Source: Caprimulgus europaeus | Lineage: Eukaryota > Chordata > Aves > Caprimulgiformes > Caprimulgidae | Direction of reading: 5' to 3' | Assembly (NCBI GenBank): GCA_907165065.1 | Contig: OU015528.1 | Coordinates: 45,933,515-45,997,514, forward strand | Length of the DNA: 64,000 nt | The notes under the pieces: generated by a model | Database searches by the model: none | Seen by the model: only the letters and a program-made list of their open reading frames with translations | What the model was told of the DNA's origin: nothing | Position numbers and translations under genes: made by a program | Part shown: one piece after another, positions 53,954 to 64,000 of the stretch | How the letters are laid out: each line of letters begins with the position of its first letter | Numbering within the stretch: position 1 is the first letter of the stretch

Positions 53954-54123
53954 GGGTTGCCCAGAGGCTATGAAATCTCTGCCACTGGAGAACTTTAGGA
54001 CTCAATGGGACAAGCCCCTGAGCACCCTGATCTAAGTTTGCCATGCTTTAACTAGAGAGTTAGCCCAGATGACCCCTAGAGGTCCGTTCCAACCTAAATT
54101 ACTCTGCAATTCTCTGATTCTGA
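53954..54123 (+). mobile_element. CR1 LINE 3'-end fragment, plus orientation
   Basis: Starts GGTTGCCCAGAGGCTATG, with CACTGGAGAACTTTAGGA and CACCCTGATCTAAGTTTG in the middle, and ends GTCCGTTCCAACCTAAATTA before ATTCTCTGATTCTG, the tail repeat. Diverged more than the 5088-5545 copy. Confidence 0.9.
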
Positions 54124-55182
54124 TAAGTCTGTTGTCATACTGGGTGTGCACTGTTCTGAAGACTAGCAAGAATGTTATTACTGACCAGAGAAAAATCTGT
54201 TTCGCTATGAATACTATTCCTCAAGAAATAAGTTTGAAACAACCAATTTATTTGAACATTGGTGGCCTGGCAATTGTCATATGGTGAAACTATATGTACT
54301 GGTGCCACAGGCCAATTCCAAACACTTATTCCATTTTTGTGTTTGCTTTATCTCATTGTCTGTCCCCTTAATTCTTCTTTTTTTTTCTTTTTTCATCATC
54401 TAGATATCACTTTATAGCAGATAGCTCATGTCAATAGTCATCTTATTTAAATTTCCAAGGGGAGCAATGTTACATTGATTTTTGTTTGCGTGTTCCCATA
54501 ATGTGAAATCGAGTTCACTTCTCCAAACCATTTAATGAGCCAAGCTTCAATAGTAAATTACAAAAGAAGAATGCTCCTCTCCTCTCAATTAAACATTTAC
54601 AAGCTGAAGGATACTGAGTCTAAATACTAATCTAACAAGGAGAGTTTGGCAGATTCCATTCACTAAAGTATATCTGTCACTAAGGTAGTGCTCTTGATAT
54701 CTTTTTCAGGTATTTTGATTAGCTATTTTCTCCTTAGATTAAGAGAATTTGACATTTCGTTCTGTTACTTGTCCATCTGGATTTGTTCTTCTCTTTCCAG
54801 TCTTGTTTTTCTCAGACTTTCTTAGTCTAGACTTTCCTTTACAAACATTTAACATGAGCAAAACCAAGAGAAATAGATTTCCATATTGATAATTTAGCAT
54901 TATTATCTCTCTTTTCTGAAAATAACGGAACCTCGCAAATGTGTTTTGGTTAGATCTTCTGGTTGACAAAACTGATAAAATAACACTACAAGATATTGAA
55001 TAAAAATAAATCTCTAAATTTTGTATTTGTGAAAACTATATGGAAGTTTTTTGTGTTTCTGTGTGAAAGCATGTAACACATAAGAAATCAAATTTAGATG
55101 AAGACAGTGTTCACTTGTGACCATCTCCACAAGTCATGTTACTGTGGCTGCCATGGCTTAAACTACAATGTGTTGGAAAAAC

Positions 55183-55556
55183 ATAGAATATTGTGAGTTA
55201 GAAGGGACCCTCAAGGATCATCGAGTATAACTCTTGCCCTAACATAGGATAATCACAAGATTAAGACCATGTGTCTGAGGCCATTGTCCAAATGCTTCTT
55301 GAATATTGTCAGGCTTGGTGCCATGACTACCTTCCTGAGAAGCCTATTTCCATGCTCCATCACCCTCTGGGTGAAGAACTTTTTCCTAATGTCCAACCTA
55401 AACTTGCCCTGGCACATCTTCCTGCCATTTCCCCTGGTCCTATTGTTGATCACCAGAGAGAAGAGATCAGTGCCTGCCCCTCCTCTTCCCCGTGTGAGAA
55501 AGTTATAGACTGCGATGAGGTCTCTCAGTCTCTTCTCCAGGCTGAATTGTTTAACA
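55183..55556 (-). mobile_element. CR1 LINE fragment, minus orientation
   Basis: The left edge (ATAGAATATTGTGAGTTAGA) is the reverse complement of the CR1 tail, followed by AGGGACCCTCAAGGATCATC. The minus strand reads FSLEKRLRDLIAVYNFL and then RKKFFTQRVMEHGNRLLRKV, the end of the CR1 second open frame. It is 5'-truncated near 55556 and diverged. Confidence 0.9.
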
Positions 55557-55670
55557 GTCATCACTAAATTTACAGGCTGTTTTTAGTACATTTCCTCCAT
55601 TTCCCAAATTTTATTGGTGTGTCAGGACCATAATTTTCTTCTGTTGGCCTTATTAGACAGTTCTTTTCAG

Positions 55671-55716
55671 TTTTGGTGGGGTTTTGGTTTTTTTGTTGCT
55701 TTGTTTGTTTGCTTTT
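55671..55716. repeat. T/G-rich low-complexity tract
   Basis: GGTGGGGTTTTGG, T7 and TTTGTTTG units, similar in style to 7741-7800 and 61401-61434. Confidence 0.7.
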
Positions 55717-55911
55717 AATCTGAGATGTTTATATCAAAATTTCCAGTCCACTGCTGACTTAACCTCATCTTTGAGAGAGTAGTTGGCAGGAAATTTTCAG
55801 AGTAGCAGTACTTAGTCTTGGTTTTGTGGTATCTACTTGCTAAAATCTCATGGGAAAATGAAAGATAATTTGTGAAGTGTACATATGAAGAAAAACATCA
55901 TTAGAGGCCTG

Positions 55912-55945
55912 ATTTAGGATCCATAAAAGTCAATGGAAAAGGTAC
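55912..55945. repeat. Possible old repeat fragment (AAGTCAATGG motif)
   Basis: CCTGATTTAGGATCCATAAA is followed by AGTCAATGGAAAAGG. Its reverse complement resembles the CATTGACTT..CCTAAATC word order of the same old motif family. Confidence 0.35.
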
Positions 55946-57717
55946 AACTGAATTCATTGTCTCTGAAGCAAGTCTCTTGGGGGCATTTTGTTGCTGTTGT
56001 GTCATTTAATGTTGAAATATTTTTCAGAAAGTCATCCCCAAAAAAGCAGCAAGATGTTTTTCTGAAGTTTTTAATACTAGAATATCACTTGTTCCGTTAT
56101 GCACTAAATCAGTTTTTTCATGCAGCCCAATAGTACTTCGGGTACTAATGTTTCTCTCTGTTCATTTTTGAGGATTCCAATATTCTATTTGTTTTAAAAA
56201 AAAGTTAACCCTGTAGTGACTGGCTTGAGGGTTGTTTTGTTTTGTTTTCTCCTGTGCTGAAGAAAATCATATATATGTATCTTAATTGTTGTAGCTTTCA
56301 TTCCTATCATTTCACAAACTAGTAATAATGTTGTAGCTACTCTAAGGACATGAACACGCTATAGTGGTTTCAGTAATTTCAGCATCTGTCAGGACAGTGG
56401 AAGGAAGAATCAACTAGGCATCAAAAGTACAAATGTCAGCCTCCTGCCCATATTGTCACTGTAGCTTCCACATAAGCAATACTAGATTTAAGAACTCCTA
56501 GTAAGTCGTATTAACCAAAAATTAATGTAATAAACATTGAATATAGTACAATGTCTAAAAAACTAGCAAGTCATTCCTAAGGCAAACAATTTTCCTGCCT
56601 GATTTTCACAGTCTCACTTTCCTTTTCTCATACCCTGTACACATTTACCCATTTTCTGGGTATTCCTCAAACTCAACCTGTAGTAGTTCTTCCTGCTAAT
56701 GTGATCCATTCAGTTGTCTAAAGCTGTATTGTATGCAATTTCATGAGAATTTCATTTCTTTCCTTTAAAATTTGAACAATCCATCTTCCAGTATTAGCAT
56801 GTGTCTATGTTCTCACATCAGCTTCAGCCAACCCTGCTGTAGCTTTCTTGTAAAGTACTATTTCTTCTCCTGAGTGCAGAGCTAAAATTCTCCCTTTCTC
56901 CTCTTTCCTGCATATTCTCTGTTCTTTGCCAGACAGCCTTCTGTTAGGTAACAGCCATCCTGGTGCAAATACCCTGTGTAAAGCTCTCTCCACGCTACAC
57001 ACAACCCATAGAAAAGAAGATGGGAGAGATCTTGCTGGCACAGTCATGGCCCTCGACGTTCCTGGGCAGCAAACATGTACAATACTATGCTGTGGGCAGC
57101 ATCAGATTTCCTTTTCCCACTGGCTTCAGTTATAACATTCAGAATTCACATGACCAAGAGTGGAGCAGGAGGAAGGGAAGCTGGGGATGGGGACCATTGC
57201 TCTGTAGCTGGGACTTAATTGCTTGTCCGTATGGGGCAACAACGAGATCACACTGTCATACAAACTTCTCTTGATTATCAGATGTGTCTTCACGCATCTG
57301 CACTTTCTGTGTGAGTGCCAAAAAACAGGTCAATTGGCAAATTCAGATCCTGACTTGCCATTTTGCTTTTAGCTGAAGTTCAGAACCAAGCTTCCAGACC
57401 CAGATTTACCCACCATCTTATTCCCACCTCACACTTCAGTAACCCACAAGTGCACATCAGCCTCCCTTCCATGTCCTCCTTTCCATGTGAAGGAAACACA
57501 TGTGCAGGTCAGAAGGGAGTCACAGCATGGCTTTCAGGAAAAGAGAAGGAAGATAATTTGACAAAGTACTGACAGAAATACATGTGCTTGAGGAAGAATC
57601 AGGGAGAGGGAGGGGTGGCGCAAGACCCAAAAAATAGATATTGACCACTGACCACAGATTCTTCCTTTTTTACTTGAAAAAGTAAGTCCTGGTAGCTGTT
57701 TTGTTTTTCTTTTGCAG

Positions 57718-57818
57718 TCATCTCTAACGAACAGTGACATCATCTTTGTGAAGTTGCATGCCCCTTGGGAGGTCCTGGGCAAATATGCTGAACTAATGAA
57801 TGTAAGAATGCCTTTCAG
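57718..57818 (+). CDS. ANO4: ANO4 coding exon 5, dimerisation domain
   Basis: Acceptor TTTTGCAG at 57717, donor GTAGGT at 57819; 101 nt. It encodes SSLTNSDIIFVKLHAPWEVL and then GKYAELMNVRMPF, plus two bases of the next Arg codon. SDIIFVKLHAPW is the second core strand of the anoctamin dimerisation domain and fits ANO4 (ANO3 has IHIPW here). The segment is cytosolic. It starts in phase 0, matching exon 4, and ends after two bases (AG), which join the first base G of exon 6 to give Arg. Changes from mammalian ANO4, as recalled, are few and conservative. Confidence 0.96.
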
Positions 57819-58141
57819 GTAGGTGTAGTTGTATTTTGTTTCAACCTGCAGAAGTCACACTATACTGTAAAGCTAATGTAATAATAATATCAAAATGCAT
57901 TGAGAAAAGCTCTTCTATAAGATAGCACACATCTTTAGAAAATATAAATGGAGTACTTTAGATACCATATTCATTGCTGTTTCTTGTTAATGCCTGCAAT
58001 TTCAGTACAATACTGGTTTGAAATTAAGGTGAGCTGTAGCAGTGCAGCTGTTTTCATGGGGTATTCTATCCTTAGGCCCTTTAACCCCTTCAATGCTGGA
58101 GCCCCCTGCATACTTGTGCGCTGCTGTTTTTTAAATGGACA

Positions 58142-58163
58142 TTTCATTGAAATCAATGGGAGG
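58142..58163. repeat. Short copy of an old CATTGA..CAATGG motif
   Basis: TTTCATTGAAATCAATGGGA matches the core of the motif at 58588-58618. Confidence 0.35.
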
Positions 58164-58554
58164 TCGAGAAGATCCAGGTACGTAAGGCAGCACAGAAGGT
58201 GCATGTCTGTTGGACGTATCTGGTATGTTCAGCATTTGTAAATTGCTTATATAGTATGAAATTATGGAAATACTTATTATAAATAGGTATCCCCTCTCAC
58301 AGGAGAACAATTCAGATTATAAATGCTTTTTTCTGTGGAGAAAATAAAGAATATATAGTAAATGCTACTGGTAACCAAATTCATTGCACATTGTAATTGA
58401 GATTATTTTTATAATTTATTTAATATTATTTGCATGTTGGGCTTTGAAATTTTCTGTGTAAAACATTGATTTTACTCTACTGCTTATCAGAACTCTTTAA
58501 AATAGCATAAAGACTTCCACTGAAACTCACCAAAATCAAAGAACTGAGATCTTG

Positions 58555-58645
58555 ATTCTTCTTTCAATTAGCAGGGTTTATAGATGCATAACTCCATTGA
58601 TTTTAATGGAATTACTCCAGAGCAAGAAAAGGATCAGACCCAGAA
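58555..58645. repeat. Old interspersed repeat fragment (clearest copy)
   Basis: The ordered words GCATAACTCCATTGATTTTA, ATGGAATTACTCC and GGATCAGACCCAG match a repeat consensus I recall as widespread in turtle, crocodile and bird DNA. The core TCCATT..AATGGA is itself a near palindrome. The family name is not certain. Confidence 0.5.
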
Positions 58646-61005
58646 TATGCAACTAGTGAACTGGTGTCCTTTGTAGGATTTCTGTTCCTGTTTTCTTCTA
58701 TAAGGATGAAAAATGCCTCTGACATGAGACAAGCGGTAGCAGTACAGAACTTGCTGGGAAAAAAGGATATGAATTAAGGACAAAATTGCAGGCTTAATCT
58801 GTATATAATTTGGTTTTAATTTTCACAGCAATTTTCAACTGTTCTTTCTTGTGCTTTTAGTGATAAAGAGGAAAATACAAAAGCTATCACAAGTCATTGC
58901 AAGGTATTAATATTATTTTTAAAAAGTGTGGCTAGAAGGCCATAGAAACAATGTGCTGGACTAAAAGCGTACCTACTTTGACTTCTGTGGCATTCCTTGA
59001 GATGAACCTGCCCCAGCAGGACGATGAGGTCTCATGATTCAGAAATACACCAGGAACTCAGATTTTAGTCACCGTGAGCAGCTTGTTCTTTCCTGATCTG
59101 AAGTCCCTTTTCTGAAATCTATCTCTCAGTAGATACCAAAGTAGATGCCATACAGATTATATAGAAAGCACCGAAAATACTAAAGGTTTATTGACCTGCT
59201 TCAGGACCATGGCTTCATTCTTTCCACATCCACACAGAGAGAATTATTACAGTATTTTTAAGAGGAAATCATGGTGATTTACTAAAGTTTGCTGGGCAGG
59301 CTCTTAAATTTTATTTTAAGAACAACAGTACTGTTTACCATTTAAAAACAAGAACCAACATTTTACAAAATATCCACTAGTCTAGACTGCCTGTTTCCAG
59401 GTGCCCTTGTCTGAGCCCTTGTTTTAAGGGCTTCTGATTGCTTACAGCTCCAGATATTTTAGATTGGAATTGTCCAAGGTCCACACATCAGTGAATAAAA
59501 TCCTTACCATTTCAAAGCAGGGGTACTAAAAGAGTAGATAACTCTGAATATTTGAAGCAAAATCAAGAAGTAGATGGCATCTTCAGAAACACTTAGCTTT
59601 GACCCTTCTCTGCTCCTGCTGAGTAGAGCAAGATAAATAACACTGTCTTGCGGAGGATTTGACCAAGGGAGGAGTTTGGCCAACTGTTCTGAAAATTTCA
59701 CTTCACTGGCACGATATGGACACTGATAACAAAAAATAATGTAAAAATATTATATATTATTTAAATTCTAAGTTCTAAAAATTAACCTGGAATTCTAACC
59801 AGGTTTTTCTTCCTATAGTTTACAAAGCATCAGTATTGTCTTATTTTAGAAAGCTCCCAACCATGCTGGCTTCCAAGACACTAGCAACATTCCTGCAGTA
59901 CATTTTAAAATACTGAGAATGAAAAGTGTGGTGTAAGCCCTTCGTTTTCCAGAAGTGGTGCAGTTCAATGTTACACCAGAGAACCTCTCAGAATATACAG
60001 AAACTACCTTGAGTTAACAATGACCTCAAGTGGATGATAAAGCCTCTGGAGGAGGAAACTAGGGATCAGGCAGGCACCCAAATCTTCCAGTAGGGAGTAT
60101 CAGCCCCAAACCTATACCTCAAAGCCTTCAGATTTTCTTAACTGTCATGAAGATATGATCTTTCTGCTGAAGACAGCGGGTCAAAACCTGACAGCTGTGG
60201 TGCTGTAGGCTCGTATGAGGAGAACAAGAGCTGCCAGCAGCAGAGTGGGACAGGAGGTGGACTCCCTGTTCTGAATCTACACAGGATGGTTAGGGGACCA
60301 CTCTGCCTGCCTGTCCCAAGCTGATCAGGAAGCAAGCCAAGAGTATGGTCAGCATGTGTCTGCTCACTGGCTCCCCACACGCACTCCCACAACAGCTTAT
60401 TGCACTGACAACAGAAATCGGCTGAGCCTGTATGAGGGGCAGAGGGAGTGGCTGCATACTTGGGGAGGGGGAGCATTGCCAAGCACGTGCTTATTTGCTT
60501 GTGTAGCCTATATTTTGTTTCAAGGGATGTTACCCCAACAGCCAACACTGGTCACAGCTGGTACTGCATGTGTTATGTTACATTGCAGCATCAGATACCA
60601 CTTTTCTGGCTTTTCTAAGTGATACCCCTTGTGTTTCACCAAATGCAGTTTTAATAATTCACTAGTGGATGTGAGATAATTTATCCGTATTTGTATCAGG
60701 CCCACAAAATTCCTGCAACAGATTATGGGCTTCTTTGAAATAGAAACATCTTTGGGTCTCTGTCTTTCACACATGACAAGTAGCAGAAAAAGAGAAGACA
60801 GTGGGAAAACTATGATCTTCTTGCAGTTCAAATGCCACCAGAGTCTCTGTGGCTTCCTGTGACAGTTCTGTTAATCTCTCTTTTAGTCTCTTCCTTCACC
60901 TCTTACAGGCTTCTGTCTTCAATCTCCTTTCCTTCCTTGCTAGTTCATACTGTAACTGACGATGGGTTTTCTTCTCGACTGGCTTCATTTTTGCTGTTCT
61001 TCCAG

Positions 61006-61050
61006 GAGAAAAATCTATTACCTGCACCGCCGATACAAGTTCATGAATAG
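61006..61050 (+). CDS. ANO4: ANO4 coding exon 6 (45 nt)
   Basis: Acceptor GTTCTTCCAG at 61005, donor GTGAGT at 61051. The leading G completes Arg with exon 5; the rest encodes RKIYYLHRRYKFMN plus two bases of the next codon, which would be Arg (AGR) or Ser (AGY). RKIYYL and RRYKFM are ANO4-specific. Mammalian ANO4, as I recall, has Pro where His stands here and Ser where Asn stands. The segment is strongly basic and cytosolic. The length is a multiple of three, so this small exon could be included or skipped without a frameshift. Confidence 0.95.
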   Translation, partial: EKNLLPAPPIQVHE

Positions 61051-61400
61051 GTGAGTACAATTCTTATGCTAGTCCATGTTCATCTGGACCAGTAACAAAA
61101 GGAATGGTTAAGGTCAAGCTGGAAGGAAAAGTTTATTAGCTGTGTTTGTAGAAAGGGTATAGGGAGTGTATACACACTAGGTCATCTGCAAAAACAAATA
61201 TAGAAGTTACATTTTTAAGGCATCTGCCATGTGAAAGAGTTAATTCATTTTATCAGTGTTGCCTTTTTCAGGAATAATGAAATATTTTTCTAGTGATGGA
61301 GTCTTTTAAAGAAAAATAAGTATGTTAGTGCAAACATTGTATCTCTTTCTTTTCCTTTAGCTCATTAGTGAGTTTCTTGGGGTTAAAATACCCCAATTAT

Positions 61401-61434
61401 GGTTTGGTTGTTTGGTTTGTTTGGGGTTTTTTTC
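61401..61434. repeat. T/G-rich low-complexity tract
   Basis: GGTTTGGTTG, TTTGG and GGGG with T7, without A or C. Confidence 0.7.
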
Positions 61435-62462
61435 ATTTCCATACACTTTACTTACTTGCAGTAATGATGACAATATTTATTTATCACTTCCTCTGTGGAG
61501 ATGCTTAGTACTTTTTTGGTAGATAGGAAGGCAATGAACCAAGTTCATCTCTAGTGTAATATTATTGAGCTTGAGAGATGAGTATTTTTCAAGAACCTTT
61601 TCAGTGCTTTCGCTCATTTCTTAAATATCTTTAAGGTTATGTTTCATGCCTGTTTTATGCCTGATTTAATGCAATGAAAAACTTCTAGTGCTGCAGTTTA
61701 CATTCTCTTTTTGGTACCTTGGACAATTAAAAGGAGATGTCTCCAGAAAACCTAAAACATATACAGGCTTGGCAAAGGCCAGATCATACATTGCCATTTA
61801 ATGCCACAGTGCTGTTGTTGGAGTTTTCAAGAGGGTCTAGTATTTGACTTACTGTCTCAGTCTGAGGTCAGTGGAAAAACTCCTATGAACTTCTGAGAGA
61901 GAAGAATTAGCTTTAAAAAAATCTGCATTTTGGAGTAAACAGCTATATCACTGCAGCTAATGTCAGCAGATGAACATCCATGGGAAAATAAATCACATTA
62001 TCACTCTGCTTTATGAGCATATTAAAAAGCATTTTGTCTATTAAATTTCATCACACTGTGTGGGTGACTTGGGAGTACCAGCATTGATTTCATGTTATAG
62101 TATTTGCTTATTTATATTAATAAGGACCAAATGGGCTCTTTGTGGAGTTCATACATTTTACCTAGTTAACACAGGCTAATAGACAAACACAATTCTAAAG
62201 CTTGTTGGTGCTCCCCCCTTTCCATCCCCACCTTACAATAAATACTGTAGTGCCTGTTAACTTTTGAATTTGTCTTTCTTAATTTTAATTGACACAGCTG
62301 CTTTGATTGAAGCAATAGAGTAAAAAGAAGGAGAGAGGAAGATTCACATTTATATGTGGTGTATGAAATTTTGCTTTACATTAACATTCTTATGAGTCAG
62401 GATGTGATTTGAAGTCAGTATGGGAAGAGGTATTATCCTTTTCTGATATTTTAGTTACTGAG

Positions 62463-63434
62463 TGTGGTGGTTTAACCACAGGTAGACCATGCAGTCCTGC
62501 ATTCACTCCCCCCACCTGGTGAGATGGAATGGGAGTCACAACAAAGGGGCACGGATTAAGATAGGGACTAGGATGGCTCACTCACCAGTTATGGTCATGG
62601 GAAAAACAGACTCAACTTCAGGAAGAAAAATCAATTTAATTTGTTGCCATTCATCTGAGTAATGTAATAACCACATCTTACAACACCTTCCCCTCACCCC
62701 TCCCTTCTTCTGAGGCTCAAATCACTTTGCTCCCGATTTCTCTACCTTCTCCCTCCCCAGCGGCACAGGGCACAGGGAATGGGGGTTCAGTCAGTTCACC
62801 TCTGCTGCTCTTCCTGGCATGAAAGTCCAGGAACAAGATGTTCCAATGCGAGCTTCCTTATGGAGTAACGATCCTCTTTCAGCACAGCTCCTGGCTCCAG
62901 CCTGGGGACATCCATGGGCTACAGATGGGCCTCTGGTCCAGCACACCTCCTCACCCCCGCTCTGGTGTTGAGCGACACTCAGGGTCTCAATTTCAGTCAC
63001 ACTTGCCCTCAGGCTCAACTTTTCTGCTCCAACATGAGTCCTCCATGGGTATACCACACGTGGGTATCTGTTCTGCCAGTGAACCTCCATGGGCTGCAGG
63101 GGACTTTATCATCTCCTACTTCATATGGTAGAACTGGGTGTCTGAGGTTCTCTGTCCTCCATTCCTCCTCCTTCCTCTTGGCGACAAAGCTCTCTCTTTG
63201 TTTAGGCCAATGATGATCTTTTGTTCAGGTATACGACTTCTTCTCCAGGTTCTCTCCACCTTCTTTTCAGGACAGTCCTTCCCTTCACAAATAGGGATTC
63301 TCAAAGGCATTTCTCTATTGCTCATTGGCTCAGCCGCAGCTGGCAGGCGGTCCACGTTGGAGCCAGGAAAGCTCTCACTCTCACAAGGTGGCCCCTTCCC
63401 CTACTACCAAAAACAGCCCCCCAAACCCAACACA
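62463..63434 (-). mobile_element. Solo long terminal repeat of an avian endogenous retrovirus, minus orientation
   Basis: Read on the minus strand it runs from TGTGTTGGGTTTGGG to AACCACCACA, 972 bases with the same terminal words as the LTR at 42025-43098. CTGAG (62458-62462) and CTAAG (63435-63439) flank it as an imperfect 5-bp target duplication. On the minus strand, GGCAACAAATTAAATTGA (a decayed poly(A)-signal region), then GAAGTTGAGTCTGTTTTTCC and CATGACCATAACTGG, match the corresponding 3' part of the other LTR. No internal retroviral sequence adjoins it. Open frames of up to about 105 codons across it are chance. Confidence 0.82.
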
Positions 63435-64000
63435 CTAAGTGATGACAACATTTGATTAAATTCATTATTTTTTTGTTCAGGTCTACTTTAGGCAGAAAAG
63501 CTATAAGTGAATAGTCCCAGTGGAAAAAAGAAAACATATTCAGCTTTATGTTAATTTATGTGAAATTCAGATATACAGCTTCAATAAAAGGATGTATTTC
63601 CTCTACTCCTAATTCAGTGGAGGTTACAAGCAACTGAAGCCTTGATCCATTTTTTGAGCTAAGCCAAACATTATCTTGACATTCAGGAAAAATTTATTTT
63701 AAAGAGGACTTTTGTTATAAGGTAAAGCCCAGAGCAAGTCACTTGCAACTTGTCAATTTGACTTCAGTATTGTCTCTGCAAAATTCTAGTGATCACAAAA
63801 TTTCAAATAACAAAATTCCTCTCATATATTCTAGAGAAAAGGAAGGGTATGAGCTATCTATGCAGTACCTAGAACTCTACCTGCATCATGGTTAAAAACT
63901 AAACTAAGACAATATCTAGCTCTACAATATGTGTAAAACTCTATCAAAGCTGAGCCAGAGATAAAATAGAGTCTTGAATCAATTTTTTCTTCCCTAACTT

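Larger units (their letters stand above)
36701..57717 (+). other. ANO4 intron 4 (21.0 kb)
   Basis: Starts GTAAGAG and ends TTTCTTTTGCAG. It holds a solo LTR (42025-43098), three CR1 fragments (50200-50336, 53954-54123, 55183-55556), several microsatellites and T20 at 46531-46550. The long stretches 36701-40170 and 43100-50200 contain no recognised repeat or exon. The block 38280-38720 has little obvious repeat character and might be conserved noncoding DNA, but that cannot be judged from one sequence. Confidence 0.85.
57819..61005 (+). other. ANO4 intron 5 (3.2 kb)
   Basis: Starts GTAGGTG and ends GCTGTTCTTCCAG. It contains two short copies of an old interspersed motif (58142-58163 and 58555-58645) and no other recognised element. 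Confidence 0.85.
7896..64000 (+). other. ANO4: ANO4 gene body, 5' part (runs past the window end)
   Basis: Six exons in conserved order encode an N-terminus that closely matches mammalian anoctamin-4 as I remember it (start MEASSSG, then [46 protein letters not shown]). Anoctamins (TMEM16) are dimeric membrane proteins. ANO4 is reported to act as a calcium-dependent phospholipid scramblase and/or cation channel, with expression mainly in neural and endocrine tissue. Only cytosolic N-terminal sequence is encoded here; the ten-helix domain and calcium-site residues lie downstream. Coding lengths are 70, 111, 137, 159, 101 and 45 nt, 623 nt in all, with phases that agree at every junction. The closest alternative, ANO3, is less similar in the visible motifs. 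The true transcription start is not seen and may lie upstream of the window. Confidence 0.95.
61051..64000 (+). other. ANO4 intron 6 (start only)
   Basis: Starts GTGAGT and continues past the window. It holds a T/G-rich tract (61401-61434) and an inverted solo LTR (62463-63434). No exon matching the next ANO4 segment is visible before 64000. Confidence 0.8.

Noticed and set aside
62791-63455. Open frames of about 100 codons on both strands
   Set aside because: They fall inside the inverted solo LTR and show no protein family signature.
1-64000. tRNA, rRNA, CRISPR, operon, phage or bacterial defence features
   Set aside because: The sequence is vertebrate intronic DNA. No cloverleaf with A and B boxes, regularly spaced repeat array or ribosome-binding-site-led gene cluster was seen.

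Overview
The window is vertebrate nuclear DNA, almost certainly from a bird. It is AT-rich, intron-dominated sequence with no prokaryotic gene organisation. It carries six CR1 LINE fragments and two long terminal repeats of a type I recognise from bird genomes. That LTR family suggests a neoavian bird, but the species cannot be fixed from the sequence. About 1% of the window is protein coding.

The only gene I can support is the 5' part of ANO4 (anoctamin-4, TMEM16D), on the + strand. Six coding exons can be placed to the base: 8033-8102 (start codon), 22134-22244, 29919-30055, 36542-36700, 57718-57818 and 61006-61050. All junctions are GT/AG and the phases agree across every junction. Joined, they encode the first 207 residues plus two bases of codon 208. 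This is the cytosolic N-terminal region, including the first part of the anoctamin dimerisation domain. The ten-helix membrane domain must lie beyond position 64000. The introns measure 14.0, 7.7, 6.5, 21.0 and 3.2 kb, and a sixth runs off the window.

Region by region: 1-7895 is 5' flank or 5'-UTR intron with one CR1 copy. 7896-8102 is the start-codon exon with part of its leader. 8103-22133 holds a 1.1 kb CR1 fragment that still shows a degraded reverse-transcriptase motif. 22245-36541 carries two GC-rich patches, a compact compound palindrome and a short CR1 piece. 36701-57717 carries a 1.07 kb solo LTR and three CR1 fragments. 57819-64000 carries the 45-nt exon and a second, inverted solo LTR of the same family.

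No RNA gene, CRISPR array, operon or second protein-coding gene is visible. I did not find a new biological system. The points most worth a second look are the in-frame alternative acceptor of coding exon 2 (13 extra Ser-rich residues), the paired solo LTRs with 5-bp imperfect target duplications, the compound palindrome at 23260-23330, and dispersed short copies of an old motif centred on CATTGA..AATGG. Statements about mammalian ANO4 and about repeat families come from memory of those families, not from a search.
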